This document shows, in pieces, positions 27,765-37,134 of a stretch of DNA of 64,000 nt. The position numbers and the translations under genes were made by a program. Under the pieces are notes generated by a model. That model searched no databases. It was not told the origin of the DNA and was given only the letters and a program-made list of their open reading frames with translations. Within the stretch, counting starts at the first letter, position 1; each line of letters starts with the position of its first letter. The stretch comes from Staphylococcus lugdunensis (lineage in GTDB: Bacteria; Bacillota; Bacilli; Staphylococcales; Staphylococcaceae): NCBI RefSeq assembly GCF_002901705.1, contig NZ_PPPV01000012.1, forward strand, positions 1,132,782 to 1,196,781, in the 5' to 3' direction.

Positions 27765-28790
27765 ATGAAAATTGTGGCATTATTCCCAGAAACAGAACAA
27801 GGTTTAGATAATCAATTATTAAATACAACAAAAGCAATCGGTCTTCCTGATTTTCTTGAACATACAGAGCATGAGCTTGTCATTTTAAAAAATGGAGAAA
27901 CAGACTTAGATCAACACTTAAGTGATGCAGATATTATTATTAGCGCACCATTCTATCCTGCTTATTTAACTAGAAAACGTATCGAACAAGCACCAAAACT
28001 AAAACTTGCTATTACTGCTGGTGTTGGCTCAGACCATGTCGATCTTGAAGCAGCTAGTGAACATGACGTTGCCGTTGTAGAAGTAACAGGTAGCAATACG
28101 GTAAGTGTTGCAGAACATGCTGTTATGGACTTACTCATTATTTTAAGAAACTATATGGAAGGTCATCGTCAAGCTGTTGAAGGTGAATGGAACCTTTCTA
28201 AAGTAGGTAATCAAGCACGTGAATTACAGCACAAAACAATTGGTATTTTTGGATTTGGCCGTATTGGACAGCTTGTAGCAGAACGTTTAAAACCATTTAA
28301 TGTTAACATTCAACATTATGATCCTATCAATCAAAAAGATTCTGAACTGTCTCATTTTGTAGAGTTTGAAGAACTTGTACGCACAAGTGATGCAATTACA
28401 ATTCATGCGCCATTAACACCTTCTACCGACACACTATTTGATGCTGATGTGTTATCTCAAATGAAAACAGGCAGCTATCTTGTTAATACTGCACGAGGTA
28501 AAATCGTAGATACTGACGCACTTGTTGCTGCAGTTAATAGTGGTCATATTCAAGGCTATGCTGGAGATGTATGGTATCCACAACCTGCACCTGCAACACA
28601 CCCTTGGAGAACAATGCCACGTAATGGTATGACGATTCATTATTCCGGCATGACATTAGAATCACAACAACGTATTGAAGATGGCGTTAAAGATATTTTA
28701 ACTCGTTTCTTTAACAATGAACCTTTCCAAAAGAAAGATATTATTGTTGATAGTGGACGTATTGCTAGTTCAAGCTATACAGCAAAATAA
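27765..28790 (+). CDS. fdh: NAD-dependent formate dehydrogenase
   Basis: 341 residues, D-2-hydroxyacid dehydrogenase superfamily. Rossmann motif GIFGFGRIGQ (about 162-171), NTARGKIVDTDAL with the catalytic Arg, and the formate dehydrogenase signature DVWYPQPAPATHPWRTMPRNGMT split over 272-294, then IHYSG with the catalytic His. It oxidises formate to CO2 with reduction of NAD+. ATG 27765 follows GGAGCGG. In S. aureus the fdh gene I recall lies far away near 0.15 Mb, so its place between tarH and tarA looks like an insertion or a relocation. Confidence 0.85.
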   Translation: MKIVALFPETEQGLDNQLLNTTKAIGLPDFLEHTEHELVILKNGETDLDQHLSDADIIISAPFYPAYLTRKRIEQAPKLKLAITAGVGSDHVDLEAASEHDVAVVEVTGSNTVSVAEHAVMDLLIILRNYMEGHRQAVEGEWNLSKVGNQARELQHKTIGIFGFGRIGQLVAERLKPFNVNIQHYDPINQKDSELSHFVEFEELVRTSDAITIHAPLTPSTDTLFDADVLSQMKTGSYLVNTARGKIVDTDALVAAVNSGHIQGYAGDVWYPQPAPATHPWRTMPRNGMTIHYSGMTLESQQRIEDGVKDILTRFFNNEPFQKKDIIVDSGRIASSSYTAK

Positions 28791-28887
28791 TACTCATAAC
28801 TAAATCTGTTACGTTATCTTGCTCCCCCCTATTCGATCATTGCAATATAACGCCCCTGTTTGAAATTAAATGATATAAATAAAGGAA

Positions 28888-28925
28888 AAAGTCGAGACAA
28901 GTGCATTCGTCTCGACTTTATTTTT
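28888..28925. terminator. Bidirectional terminator between fdh and tarA
   Basis: Perfect 11-bp stem AAAGTCGAGAC / GTCTCGACTTT with a 10-base loop, flanked by A and T tracts suited to both converging genes. Confidence 0.88.
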
Positions 28926-28927
28926 GC

Positions 28928-29698
28928 TTATTTCTTATGCTGCTCTTTATGTTCTTTATACTGTGTTTTAGCAACCTTTAACATAAATATAGGGATGCTT
29001 TTAAGACGTCCGATACGTTTCCAATCAATTAACAACCGATAAACCCATTCTATATTTAATTTTCTAAATACTTTAGGTGCTCTTTTTTTCATGCCACTAA
29101 AGACCTCAAAAGAACCTCCAACACCCATCATTACCGTATGCTTAAACTGATGTTGCTGTGCGACAATCCATTCATCTTGTTTTGGAAAACCCATACCAAC
29201 AAAAATATAATCGGGATTTAATTTTTTAATTCGTTTTAATACTGTCTCATCATGTGTATCAACATATCCATGATGACTAGCAAACGTAATATATGGATAA
29301 CGTTGTTGTAAACGACGTTGTGCTTTAGTCACAACTTCATTTTTCGCTCCTAATAAGAATACACGTTGACGCTTTATATTAGCCATTTTTAAACATTGAT
29401 CCATAAGTTCTATCCCAGGAATACGTCGAGCTAATGGTCGTTTTAAACGCTTTGATGCTTTAACAATGCCCGTGCCATCTGCTACGACGTAATCGGCTTG
29501 ATTGATTAAGTTTCTATAATGTACGTGTGTAGACGCATAATCAACAATTTCTGGATTAGCAGTTACAATCCACATATTATCGTCTTGCGCTTCATTTTCA
29601 ACATATGCTGTTATGTTTTCTACCATTTCCAACATGGTCACATTATCAAATCGAACACCTAAAATATCTATTTTGTGAGGCTTGTCGTGATTACTCAT
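28928..29698 (-). CDS. tarA: N-acetylmannosaminyltransferase TarA/TagA
   Basis: 256 residues, WecG/TagA family (GT26). It adds ManNAc from UDP-ManNAc to GlcNAc-PP-undecaprenol, the first committed step of wall teichoic acid synthesis. Motifs: TANPEIVDYA, YVVADGTGIVKASKRLKRPL (catalytic Asp; the TGxxxA loop), ELMDQCL, FVGMGFPKQDEWI and MMGVGGSFEVFSG. The basic C-terminal tail is the membrane-binding appendage. Upstream GGAG. Divergent from the M50 protease gene. Confidence 0.94.
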   Translation of the reverse strand: MSNHDKPHKIDILGVRFDNVTMLEMVENITAYVENEAQDDNMWIVTANPEIVDYASTHVHYRNLINQADYVVADGTGIVKASKRLKRPLARRIPGIELMDQCLKMANIKRQRVFLLGAKNEVVTKAQRRLQQRYPYITFASHHGYVDTHDETVLKRIKKLNPDYIFVGMGFPKQDEWIVAQQHQFKHTVMMGVGGSFEVFSGMKKRAPKVFRKLNIEWVYRLLIDWKRIGRLKSIPIFMLKVAKTQYKEHKEQHKK

Positions 29699-29898
29699 AG
29701 CAGTATGCTCCTTCGAGTTTTCTATCTAATTATCGACATGCGTGATAACTATATACTTTGAATATATAGTTTATGATACATTATTCCCGTTTGCAATTGT
29801 ATTCTTAAAAATACATCTAAAGTCCAAAAGTTAAAATATTCAAAGTAGCGTATAATAAAAATATCATGTACTAAAAACAAAAGATTACGAGGTTTATT

Positions 29899-30645
29899 AT
29901 GTTGTATTTAGAAGATTTATTTACCACCGTGATAACTTTAAAATTTTATATCATTGTGTTAATTGGTATCTTATATATTTTAATTCATCATTACAGATAT
30001 CATCCTGTTCTTGCCTATCTTGATATTTTATTAAATTACATACCTGTCTTAACACATGAATTTGGACATATTCTATTTAATAAAATAAGTGGCGGTCGCG
30101 CTAAAGATTTAGTTATTGTTACGCGACCATATGAAAGACAGATGACATCACAACAAGGTTATGCGATTACACAATCAACTAGTAAATTAGGTCATGGAAT
30201 AACAACATTAGGTGGCTATATTTTGCCTCCAATTATGTTACTTGTTGGTGCTGCTTCGGCACATTCTGAGCATCCAATCATTTTTCTAATATGCTATATT
30301 GCTATTTTTATCTATTTTCTAATTTTAACGTCTAGAAAATGGTCTCCCATTATCATTTTGATATTGTTGGTAACATTATTATATTTATTTTTACAGCAAG
30401 CGCAGTATACTTTTACACATACAATAATGTCTTATAGTTATCATTTTATTTTAGGTGTACTATTAGGCGAAGTCATACAATCGTCTTGGACAATTGTTAA
30501 ATTAACATTTCAACGTCCTAAAACCCAATGGGATGGGCAGGCATTAGCAGATATGACACATGTCCCTAGTATCGCATTCAGTTTAATTTGGATTTCGATA
30601 AACGGTTACAGTTTATATCTGTTATTCCAATACTCATTTTACTAA
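29899..30645 (+). CDS. M50-type membrane metallopeptidase
   Basis: 248 residues, PF13398-like (peptidase M50B). The zinc motif HEFGH is in YIPVLTHEFGHILFNKISGG near residue 53, next to a membrane segment, with about six further spans. These proteins are intramembrane proteases by fold, but no substrate is known for this group. A third zinc ligand Asp is not obvious. Start ATG after GAGG. It stands alone between tarA and mntR, ahead of a terminator. Confidence 0.78.
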   Translation: MLYLEDLFTTVITLKFYIIVLIGILYILIHHYRYHPVLAYLDILLNYIPVLTHEFGHILFNKISGGRAKDLVIVTRPYERQMTSQQGYAITQSTSKLGHGITTLGGYILPPIMLLVGAASAHSEHPIIFLICYIAIFIYFLILTSRKWSPIIILILLVTLLYLFLQQAQYTFTHTIMSYSYHFILGVLLGEVIQSSWTIVKLTFQRPKTQWDGQALADMTHVPSIAFSLIWISINGYSLYLLFQYSFY

Positions 30646-30691
30646 TAACTACCCCCATCTTATAGCTTAATTTGCATCAGTAAAAATAAAA

Positions 30692-30724
30692 GGAGCGAGA
30701 AATCAAATTCTGACTTCTTGCTCC
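30692..30724. terminator. Terminator between the M50 gene and mntR
   Basis: GGAGCGAGAA and TTCTTGCTCC pair over 10 bases with one G-T pair. It is placed between converging genes. Confidence 0.65.
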
Positions 30725-30794
30725 TACGATATATTTCTTCTTATTTTAATGAATATCCTTTGTATGATGCAGTTTTAACGCGTGACCAAAATCA

Positions 30795-31442
30795 TTACGC
30801 TTGCTCAACAAAAATATTCTCCGCATTGTCAAAACTTAAGATTGACGTATTATCAGTCCTTTTTAAAATAAGCACTTTATTCGTCTCATCTTTAGCTACT
30901 ATTTCCACTTCATTGCCAATTGAGATGTCTTTACTTGATAAATAAACCAATAACTCCGTCTTATCTCTCACACGTCTTATTATCACATGCTCTCCTGGTT
31001 CAAAATTTAAGATAGAAGTTGTATATTTCTCTTTGTATTCATTACTCCGTGGAATAATACCTCCATGTGGACAAGTGTCTGGATAGTTTAAAATCGCATC
31101 TAAGCGTTGTACAAATAAATCAGAAATTTTATGTTCTAATACCTCTGCTTCTTGATGCACTTCTTCCCAATTATACTTCAACACTTCAATTAAAAATAAT
31201 TCTAACAAGCGATGACGTTTAATAATATCTAATGTATGAATTAAACCTTCTTGAGACAGTTTAACTCCTTTATACGGCTTAGTTTCCACATATCCAGCCT
31301 TTTCTAGACGACTCACCATTTCACTAACTGATGGTGGCTTAATTTCAAGATAGAGCGATAACTGCTTATTGGAAACAAATTGATGATCACCATCATTTGC
31401 AAGTATAGCTTTAAGATAATCTTCTTTTTCTTCTGTTAACAT
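30795..31442 (-). CDS. mntR: Manganese-responsive repressor MntR (DtxR family)
   Basis: 215 residues. N-terminal winged helix (about 5-65; SLYLEIKPPSVSEMVSRLEKAGYVE), metal-binding dimerisation domain with RHRLLELFL, EAEVLEHKISD and CPHGG, and a C-terminal SH3-like FeoA domain (about 145-215). With Mn2+ bound it represses mntABC in S. aureus. It is divergent from mntABC with its palindromic operator between the two. Confidence 0.93.
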   Translation of the reverse strand: MLTEEKEDYLKAILANDGDHQFVSNKQLSLYLEIKPPSVSEMVSRLEKAGYVETKPYKGVKLSQEGLIHTLDIIKRHRLLELFLIEVLKYNWEEVHQEAEVLEHKISDLFVQRLDAILNYPDTCPHGGIIPRSNEYKEKYTTSILNFEPGEHVIIRRVRDKTELLVYLSSKDISIGNEVEIVAKDETNKVLILKRTDNTSILSFDNAENIFVEQA

Positions 31443-31488
31443 TTCTTCACCTCACAGACACATTCACCTAATTGTACCATGAAAATAC

Positions 31489-31518
31489 TTGACATGTTAA
31501 AAGTTCAGAGTTTATCAT
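31489..31518 (+). promoter_or_regulatory. mntABC promoter
   Basis: A perfect TTGACA with TATCAT after 18 bases. The predicted start of transcription falls at the edge of the MntR operator. Confidence 0.72.
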
Positions 31519-31526
31519 GAAATAAA

Positions 31527-31540
31527 TTAGGTTAACCTAA
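31527..31540. promoter_or_regulatory. MntR operator
   Basis: TTAGGTTAACCTAA is a perfect palindrome with the AGGTTAACCT core typical of DtxR/MntR family sites. It lies just downstream of the mntA -10 element, where bound MntR would block initiation. Confidence 0.82.
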
Positions 31541-31563
31541 ACTTTTTATTAGGGGGTGTAAAC

Positions 31564-32265
31564 ATTTTAGAAGTCTCTAACTTAACACTTCAACTTGACG
31601 GTAAAATTGTCTTGAAAGATATTTCTTTTAAAATACCAATACAAGGCGAAATAATTGGTATTATAGGTCCTAACGGTGCCGGCAAGTCATCATTAATTAA
31701 ATCACTGATTGGTGAGTTTCAAGCAAGCGGGAAACAAACATTATTTAATAAACCGATACAACATCAGTTAAAATCTATGACCTATATTCCTCAAAAAGCC
31801 AACATCGATATTGATTTCCCTATTAGTGTAGAACAAGTCATCCTCTCTGGCTGTTATAAGGAAACAGGTTGGTTTACTAAAATTCCGAAAAGTGCACGTC
31901 AACATCTCGTCGAAGTTATGGACGATTTAGAACTAACACCGCTGCGCCATAAACAAATCTCACAGCTAAGCGGAGGACAACTACAACGTGTCCTTGTAGC
32001 ACGTGCTCTAATGTCTGAAAGTAGAATTTATTTTTTAGATGAACCATTTGTTGGTATAGATTTTAGAAGTGAAGATATCATCATGCAAAAATTAGCAGCG
32101 TTGAAGCGAAGTGGTAAACTTATTTTTATTGTTTATCATGACTTATCTAAAACTGAAGCCTATTTTGATCGTGTGTTGTTATTAAACAAAACATTGCGCT
32201 ATTTAGGTCCGACTAAATCCGTTGTTAATAGTGAACTCATCTATGAGACATTCCTCGGAAAATAA
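31564..32265 (+). CDS. mntA: Manganese ABC transporter ATPase MntA, apparent ATT start
   Basis: 233 residues if begun at ATT 31564, giving (M)LEVSNLTLQLDGKIVLKD. AGGGGGTG (31551-31558) is 5 bases upstream. The frame has no ATG, GTG or TTG between the TAG at 31528 and a TTG at 31612, and starting at that TTG would delete the first beta strand and the nucleotide base-stacking loop of the ATPase. Motifs: Walker A GPNGAGKSS, Q-loop IPQKANID, signature LSGGQLQR, Walker B IYFLDEP, H-loop YHD. With MntB and MntC it imports Mn2+. Confidence 0.88.
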   Translation: MLEVSNLTLQLDGKIVLKDISFKIPIQGEIIGIIGPNGAGKSSLIKSLIGEFQASGKQTLFNKPIQHQLKSMTYIPQKANIDIDFPISVEQVILSGCYKETGWFTKIPKSARQHLVEVMDDLELTPLRHKQISQLSGGQLQRVLVARALMSESRIYFLDEPFVGIDFRSEDIIMQKLAALKRSGKLIFIVYHDLSKTEAYFDRVLLLNKTLRYLGPTKSVVNSELIYETFLGK

Positions 32266-32288
32266 CACTATTTAAGAAAGGAGTACCA

Positions 32289-33143
32289 TTGCTGTTTATG
32301 ATAGATTTTCTAAATCAAATATTAGATTACCAATTTTTACATCGTGCCTTAATTACTTCAATTGTTGTAGGTATCGCATGTGGTACTGTCGGTAGTCTAG
32401 TCATCTTACGAGGATTATCACTTATGGGTGATGCCATGAGTCATGCAGTGCTACCTGGTGTCGCGGTATCCTTTATCTTACATATACCGTTTTTCATTGG
32501 TGCAATGATTTCAGGTATGCTTGCAAGTTTATTTATCGGTTTTATTTCTGATAAAAGTAAAACTAAACCCGATGCAGCTATAGGAATTTGTTTCACCGCT
32601 TTCTTGGCACTCGGAGTTATCATGATTAGTTTAATTCAAAGTTCAACTAATTTGTATCACATTTTATTTGGTAATTTATTAGCGATTACGAATCAAGCAT
32701 TTTTGTCAACACTGATAATCTGTGGACTGATTTTAGTATTAATTATTATTTTTTATCGTCCATTGAAGATTTCAACGTTCGATCCTACATTTAGTAAAAT
32801 GAGCGGTTTGAACACATCATTGCTACATTATTTTGTCATGCTGCTACTTGCATTAGTTACAGTTGCCAGCATTCAGACTGTGGGTATCATTCTCGTTGTT
32901 GCCCTACTAGTTACGCCTGCTTCGACTGCATTTTTAATCACGAAGCAACTATCTACAATGATGATGGTTTCTAGCTTATTGAGTACGATATGTTCAATCA
33001 TTGGTATGTTCTTTAGTTATCTATACAACTTACCTAGTGGTGCATCTATCGTTATCTGTACGTTTATTACATACGTTATTGTATTTACTTTTAAAAAATT
33101 AGCTAACAAACAGAAAAGAGGTATTTCATCATGCGAAAGTTAA
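32289..33143 (+). CDS. mntB: Manganese ABC transporter permease MntB
   Basis: 284 residues, ABC-3 family with about eight or nine membrane segments; GDAMSHAVLPGVAVSFI and DAAIGICFTAFLALG are family signatures. Two starts are possible: TTG 32289, five bases after AAAGGAG, or ATG 32298, which aligns better with S. aureus MntB but is 14 bases from the ribosome binding site. I list the TTG. It overlaps mntC by 13 bases. Confidence 0.92.
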   Translation: MLFMIDFLNQILDYQFLHRALITSIVVGIACGTVGSLVILRGLSLMGDAMSHAVLPGVAVSFILHIPFFIGAMISGMLASLFIGFISDKSKTKPDAAIGICFTAFLALGVIMISLIQSSTNLYHILFGNLLAITNQAFLSTLIICGLILVLIIIFYRPLKISTFDPTFSKMSGLNTSLLHYFVMLLLALVTVASIQTVGIILVVALLVTPASTAFLITKQLSTMMMVSSLLSTICSIIGMFFSYLYNLPSGASIVICTFITYVIVFTFKKLANKQKRGISSCES

Positions 33144-34051
33144 TTCCCTTTATACTTGCACTGTTATTAGTATTAACAGCTTGCGGAAGTAAAGATACAT
33201 CGCACAATCATAAAAAACTTAACGTTGTAACAACAAACTCTATTATATATGATATGGTCAAACATGTCGGTGGTAATAATGTAAATATACATAGTATTGT
33301 TCCAGTAGGACAAGACCCTCATGAATATGAAGTAAAACCGAAAGATATTAAAAAGCTTACAGATGCTGATGTCATTTTTTACAATGGTTTAAATTTAGAA
33401 TCTGGTGATGCATGGTTTGAAAATGCTTTAAAACAAGCCGGAAAATCACTGAAAGATAAAAATGTTATTGCTGTTTCCAAAGGCGTTAAACCCATTTATC
33501 TAAACGGAGAAAATGGCAATAAAGACAAACTAGACCCACATGCTTGGCTAAGCCTAGACAACGGTATTCAATATGTCAAAAATATTCAACAAGCCTTGAA
33601 AGATATTGATAAAAAACATGCTTCATCTTACGACAAGCATGGCAATAAGTATTTAAATAAACTTACAAAATTAAATAATCATAGTAAAGCAAAATTTAAT
33701 GACATACCAAAAAAAGAACGAACGATGATTACTAGTGAAGGCGCCTTTAAATATTTCTCAAAACAATTCAATATTCATTCAGGATATATTTGGGAGATTA
33801 ATACCGAAAAACAAGGTACACCTGAACAAATGAAACAAGCAACAAAATTTGTTAAAGATAATAAAGTAAAACATTTACTTGTTGAAACAAGTGTAGATAA
33901 AAAAGCTATGCAAAGCCTTTCTGAAGAAACCAATAAAGATATTTATGGCGAAGTTTTTACCGATTCAATTGGTAAAAAAGGAAGCAAAGGCGATTCATAC
34001 TACAATATGATGAAATATAATATTGATATCATTCATAATAGTATGAAGTAA
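33131..34051 (+). CDS. mntC: Manganese-binding lipoprotein MntC
   Basis: 306 residues. Lipoprotein signal (LLVLTACGS; lipidated Cys at about 18), then a cluster A-I/ZnuA-like substrate-binding fold. Expected metal ligands are visible as His in DPHEYEVKP, His in LDPHAWLS, Glu in the C-terminal half, and Asp in FTDSIG. Surface protein that delivers Mn2+ to MntAB. Last gene of the operon; its 3' region is the RsaC-like RNA. Confidence 0.94.
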   Translation: MRKLIPFILALLLVLTACGSKDTSHNHKKLNVVTTNSIIYDMVKHVGGNNVNIHSIVPVGQDPHEYEVKPKDIKKLTDADVIFYNGLNLESGDAWFENALKQAGKSLKDKNVIAVSKGVKPIYLNGENGNKDKLDPHAWLSLDNGIQYVKNIQQALKDIDKKHASSYDKHGNKYLNKLTKLNNHSKAKFNDIPKKERTMITSEGAFKYFSKQFNIHSGYIWEINTEKQGTPEQMKQATKFVKDNKVKHLLVETSVDKKAMQSLSEETNKDIYGEVFTDSIGKKGSKGDSYYNMMKYNIDIIHNSMK

Positions 34052-34290
34052 TAGCAGACCTGCTTGCCCCAATCACCTTTGAGGTGAGCAGGTCACCTTT
34101 ATAATATTAGTATGCTTTGTAGTCCCATATCGTGTATAAATCATACTGACACACTTTGTGTTGTAAACATCATCCTCCGTAAAACTTATAATCAACCTAT
34201 ACACGATATGGTGGTATAAAGCTTATACCATATAAAATTAGTGCGCGTTTGTGTAACCCATACACTCCCCAAACGCGCACTCTTTTTGTT
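34052..34290 (+). ncRNA. rsaC: RsaC-like structured 3' region of mntABC
   Basis: In S. aureus the manganese-starvation RNA RsaC is cut from the mntABC 3' untranslated region. The same place here has several exact stems: GACCTGCT/AGCAGGTC (34057-34064/34087-34094), a 14-bp CCATATCGTGTATA stem (34125-34138/34198-34211), TGGTATA/TATACCA (34212-34230), and the terminator GTGCGCGTTT/AAACGCGCAC (34241-34250/34271-34280) whose loop carries the C-rich ACTCCCC. It is only about 240 bases, much shorter than S. aureus RsaC (over 500). The identification rests on position and structure. Confidence 0.65.
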
Positions 34291-36330
34291 TTAATCTGTC
34301 AAACTATCAACGATAACCATTTCATCATAATTAATCGCTTCTCTAATTTTTAATGCAGTACTTTCAGTGATTTCTTCATCTTCAACTAATGAATTTAATA
34401 CGTGACGTTGCTCTCGTAATGCGTTGAGCTTGATTTTAGTCATTGTATTTTCTGCTTTAGTATTAAAGAAATTATCAGGTGTTAAGTTCTCAATACGCAT
34501 TAAGTAACCATCACAGACCATACCAATTTCTAAAGTATTGTCACTTGTTGCTTCTTTTGCTAAACGACTTACGACATTATAATGTACTAATTTATTGATT
34601 CTCGCCAACTCTGTAAGGTTATCTGTAACGCTCAAAGAAGAAGATGCATTGATACGTGTCTTTACACGACTTTTAAGTAACATACCTCTCACAGCAACAA
34701 TCATACGTCGGATTAATGAAGCTTGACGATAGACTTGCGTACGTTCAGCATAGCGCATATAGTTTTCAAGTGCACTCGTCGTAATGTTACCTTCCTCAGC
34801 AAGATTTTCTAATGTTTTTGTTTCTACATTAAATGCAATTTTTTGTAATCGCTCTAGTTCTTTAGAATTTTCATCATCTTTCGACATCGTTTTTAGAAAT
34901 GTTAATTTATCATGATATTCTTTAATCACATTACCATATTTATAGCTAGTATCTAATGTCGCATGTTGATTTAAATAATCAATCACATTTTCTAATATAT
35001 ATATTCTTGCTTCTTTAAAGTTTAAACTACCGATTTTCGCTTTAGGTGCATTCGGTGTTATTAGTGGCAAAGCCACCTGAGCAATAACTAAACTAATGAT
35101 GACCATCCCAGATGCAATAAATAATAAATCATTACGAAACGTAAATGCATGATGATCTGCCAATACATATGGTAATGTCAACGCGATAGCCAATGAAATG
35201 GTACCATGTACGCCACATATCGTCATGATTAAGGCATACAAACTTCTCTTTGGCGGTTTTTCATCTGTCTTATCTTCTTCTTTAGACATCATCTTTTGAA
35301 AAGGGCTGACAGATAAATAAAAATATGGATATAATACATAAACCCAAATAAACCTAAAGACATAAACAGCCAAAGCAATCAGCACGGTTATCGCAATTAA
35401 AAATGGTAAATTATGTGGTTCATTATCAATAATTCTAACCACAACTTCAGGCACTAAAAAGCCCAAAATAGAAAAAACAAAACCATTTAGTGCATATCCT
35501 AGAATATTCCATGTATGGTTATAGCTCATTTGCAATTGTGTTCTCGTTTGGGCAATACGATCTCTTTCAAAGCCATGAACTAAGCCAGCCACAACCGCCG
35601 CAATAATACCTGAAGCATGAAACATTTCAGCAACTAAGTATGTCACAAACGGTGTTAATAGTTGTATGAAGGTAAACATATTAATATTTTCAATGCCTCG
35701 ACGTGTTAATGTTAAGCGGAATCTTACCAAAGCAACACCGATAATGACACCGACAATGGCACCACCAATTGAGGCAATTAAAAATTGTTCAATCGCTTCA
35801 AAAATTGAAAATACACCTGTAATTAAAACGCCCACTGCTATTTTAAATGAAATGATACCTGCAGCATCATTAAGTAAAGACTCACCTTCTAAAATAGTCA
35901 TTGAACCTTTAGGTAGTATTTTGCCATTTGTTATTGCCTGCACAGCAACTGCATCTGTTGGACAAAGGATAGCTGCTAATGCAAAGGCCGCACCAATGGG
36001 CAATTCCGGCCAAATCCAATGTACAAATAATCCTACACCAAGCACTGTCGTAATTACTAAACCTAAAGCCATTAACATAACTGGTTTAATATAACGTCTT
36101 AAGTGCACTCTTGATACGTTAACACCCTCTACAAATAGTAATGGTGCAATTAGTGTAACCATAAATAATTCGGTATCAAAGTTAAATTCAACAGGAACAG
36201 GAGTTAAGAAAAGTAGCATGCCAAATGTAATTTGAATGAACGCAAGAGGTACTTTAGGTATAAAAGTATGCACAAAAGAGCTTATGATGACGACACCGAG
36301 AAATATTAGAATCGTTTCAAATATTTCCAA
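34291..36330 (-). CDS. CPA1-family Na+/H+ antiporter
   Basis: 679 residues. N-terminal antiporter domain of about 12 membrane segments (1-430) with CPTDAVAVQA and GESLLNDAAGIISFKIAVG, the ion-binding ND region of NhaP/NHE-type exchangers. The C-terminal 230 residues are soluble and helical. Exchanges cytoplasmic Na+ (or K+) for H+. The terminator of the RsaC-like RNA lies at its end and can serve both strands. Not linked to mnh by transcription in any obvious way, but close in function. Confidence 0.88.
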   Translation of the reverse strand: MEIFETILIFLGVVIISSFVHTFIPKVPLAFIQITFGMLLFLTPVPVEFNFDTELFMVTLIAPLLFVEGVNVSRVHLRRYIKPVMLMALGLVITTVLGVGLFVHWIWPELPIGAAFALAAILCPTDAVAVQAITNGKILPKGSMTILEGESLLNDAAGIISFKIAVGVLITGVFSIFEAIEQFLIASIGGAIVGVIIGVALVRFRLTLTRRGIENINMFTFIQLLTPFVTYLVAEMFHASGIIAAVVAGLVHGFERDRIAQTRTQLQMSYNHTWNILGYALNGFVFSILGFLVPEVVVRIIDNEPHNLPFLIAITVLIALAVYVFRFIWVYVLYPYFYLSVSPFQKMMSKEEDKTDEKPPKRSLYALIMTICGVHGTISLAIALTLPYVLADHHAFTFRNDLLFIASGMVIISLVIAQVALPLITPNAPKAKIGSLNFKEARIYILENVIDYLNQHATLDTSYKYGNVIKEYHDKLTFLKTMSKDDENSKELERLQKIAFNVETKTLENLAEEGNITTSALENYMRYAERTQVYRQASLIRRMIVAVRGMLLKSRVKTRINASSSLSVTDNLTELARINKLVHYNVVSRLAKEATSDNTLEIGMVCDGYLMRIENLTPDNFFNTKAENTMTKIKLNALREQRHVLNSLVEDEEITESTALKIREAINYDEMVIVDSLTD

Positions 36331-36636
36331 TCTTTCACCTCTCCATTTTTTCTTTGCATAATTGAGTTATTCAATACATTGAGTAATTGCAATCACAATG
36401 TCTCTTTTATGTAGATAACAATAAACATAAGCATAGAGGATGACCATAAAGGAAGGAACTGAGCCTAAAATTGTTCTATGTCATGCATTGATTAAATTTC
36501 AATTAAACTTGTAATAAATTTTAACATGTTGTATACATTATTTTAAATGACTTGCTTAAATAATATATTTAGGTCAATATGTCATTTAATTTCTTCTAGC
36601 AGTGTTATGATGAGACCTGCTCGAAGATCATAGTTC
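36331..36636. other. Gene-free interval upstream of the CPA1 antiporter
   Basis: About 300 AT-rich bases with no supported gene. It should contain the antiporter promoter and the end of the mnh2 transcript; I see no strong hairpin or operator. Confidence 0.4.
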
Positions 36637-37134
36637 TTATTTATCATCGCTATAATCTGATGAATCAGTTTGTTTCTTTTTTCCAACATCTTTTTGCGTA
36701 AAATCATAATATAATTTCTCGCGCCGTTCTTCTCTTAATTTAGCACGTGTTTTTAATTCCTCAGGTGTGTTAAATTCCTTTGAGCTCAGCAATATTGTTG
36801 ACTGTCGTGGCACATCATCTTTGCGATACATATAAGCTCCAGTACGATAGGCAGCACGTGCTACCAAATGCATTCCTACTGGAGAAGTTAAATTAATAAA
36901 GACGATAGATAATAACAATCTCACACTAAAGAAACTTTGTTCATTAGTAAAAAATATTAATACTCCTACCAACGTTAATAGCACTGACAATGTAGAACTT
37001 TTAGTTGAGGCATGGCTTCTTAAAAAGACATCCTGAAATTTGACTAGGCCTATTGAACTAATCAATGCAATCATACTACCTAGAAATATTAGAATTGAGG
37101 CACATAAATTAATTATTTCTTTTGTTAGTTCCAT
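36637..37134 (-). CDS. mnhG2: Mrp-type antiporter subunit MnhG2
   Basis: 165 residues with three membrane segments at the N-terminus ([54 protein letters not shown]), the PhaG/MnhG domain. The C-terminal 60 residues are charged and probably disordered, making it longer than the S. aureus form I recall (about 145). ATG 37134 is 9 bases after GGAGGAGGG. Overlaps mnhF2 by 26 bases. Last gene of mnhA2-G2. Confidence 0.9.
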   Translation of the reverse strand: MELTKEIINLCASILIFLGSMIALISSIGLVKFQDVFLRSHASTKSSTLSVLLTLVGVLIFFTNEQSFFSVRLLLSIVFINLTSPVGMHLVARAAYRTGAYMYRKDDVPRQSTILLSSKEFNTPEELKTRAKLREERREKLYYDFTQKDVGKKKQTDSSDYSDDK

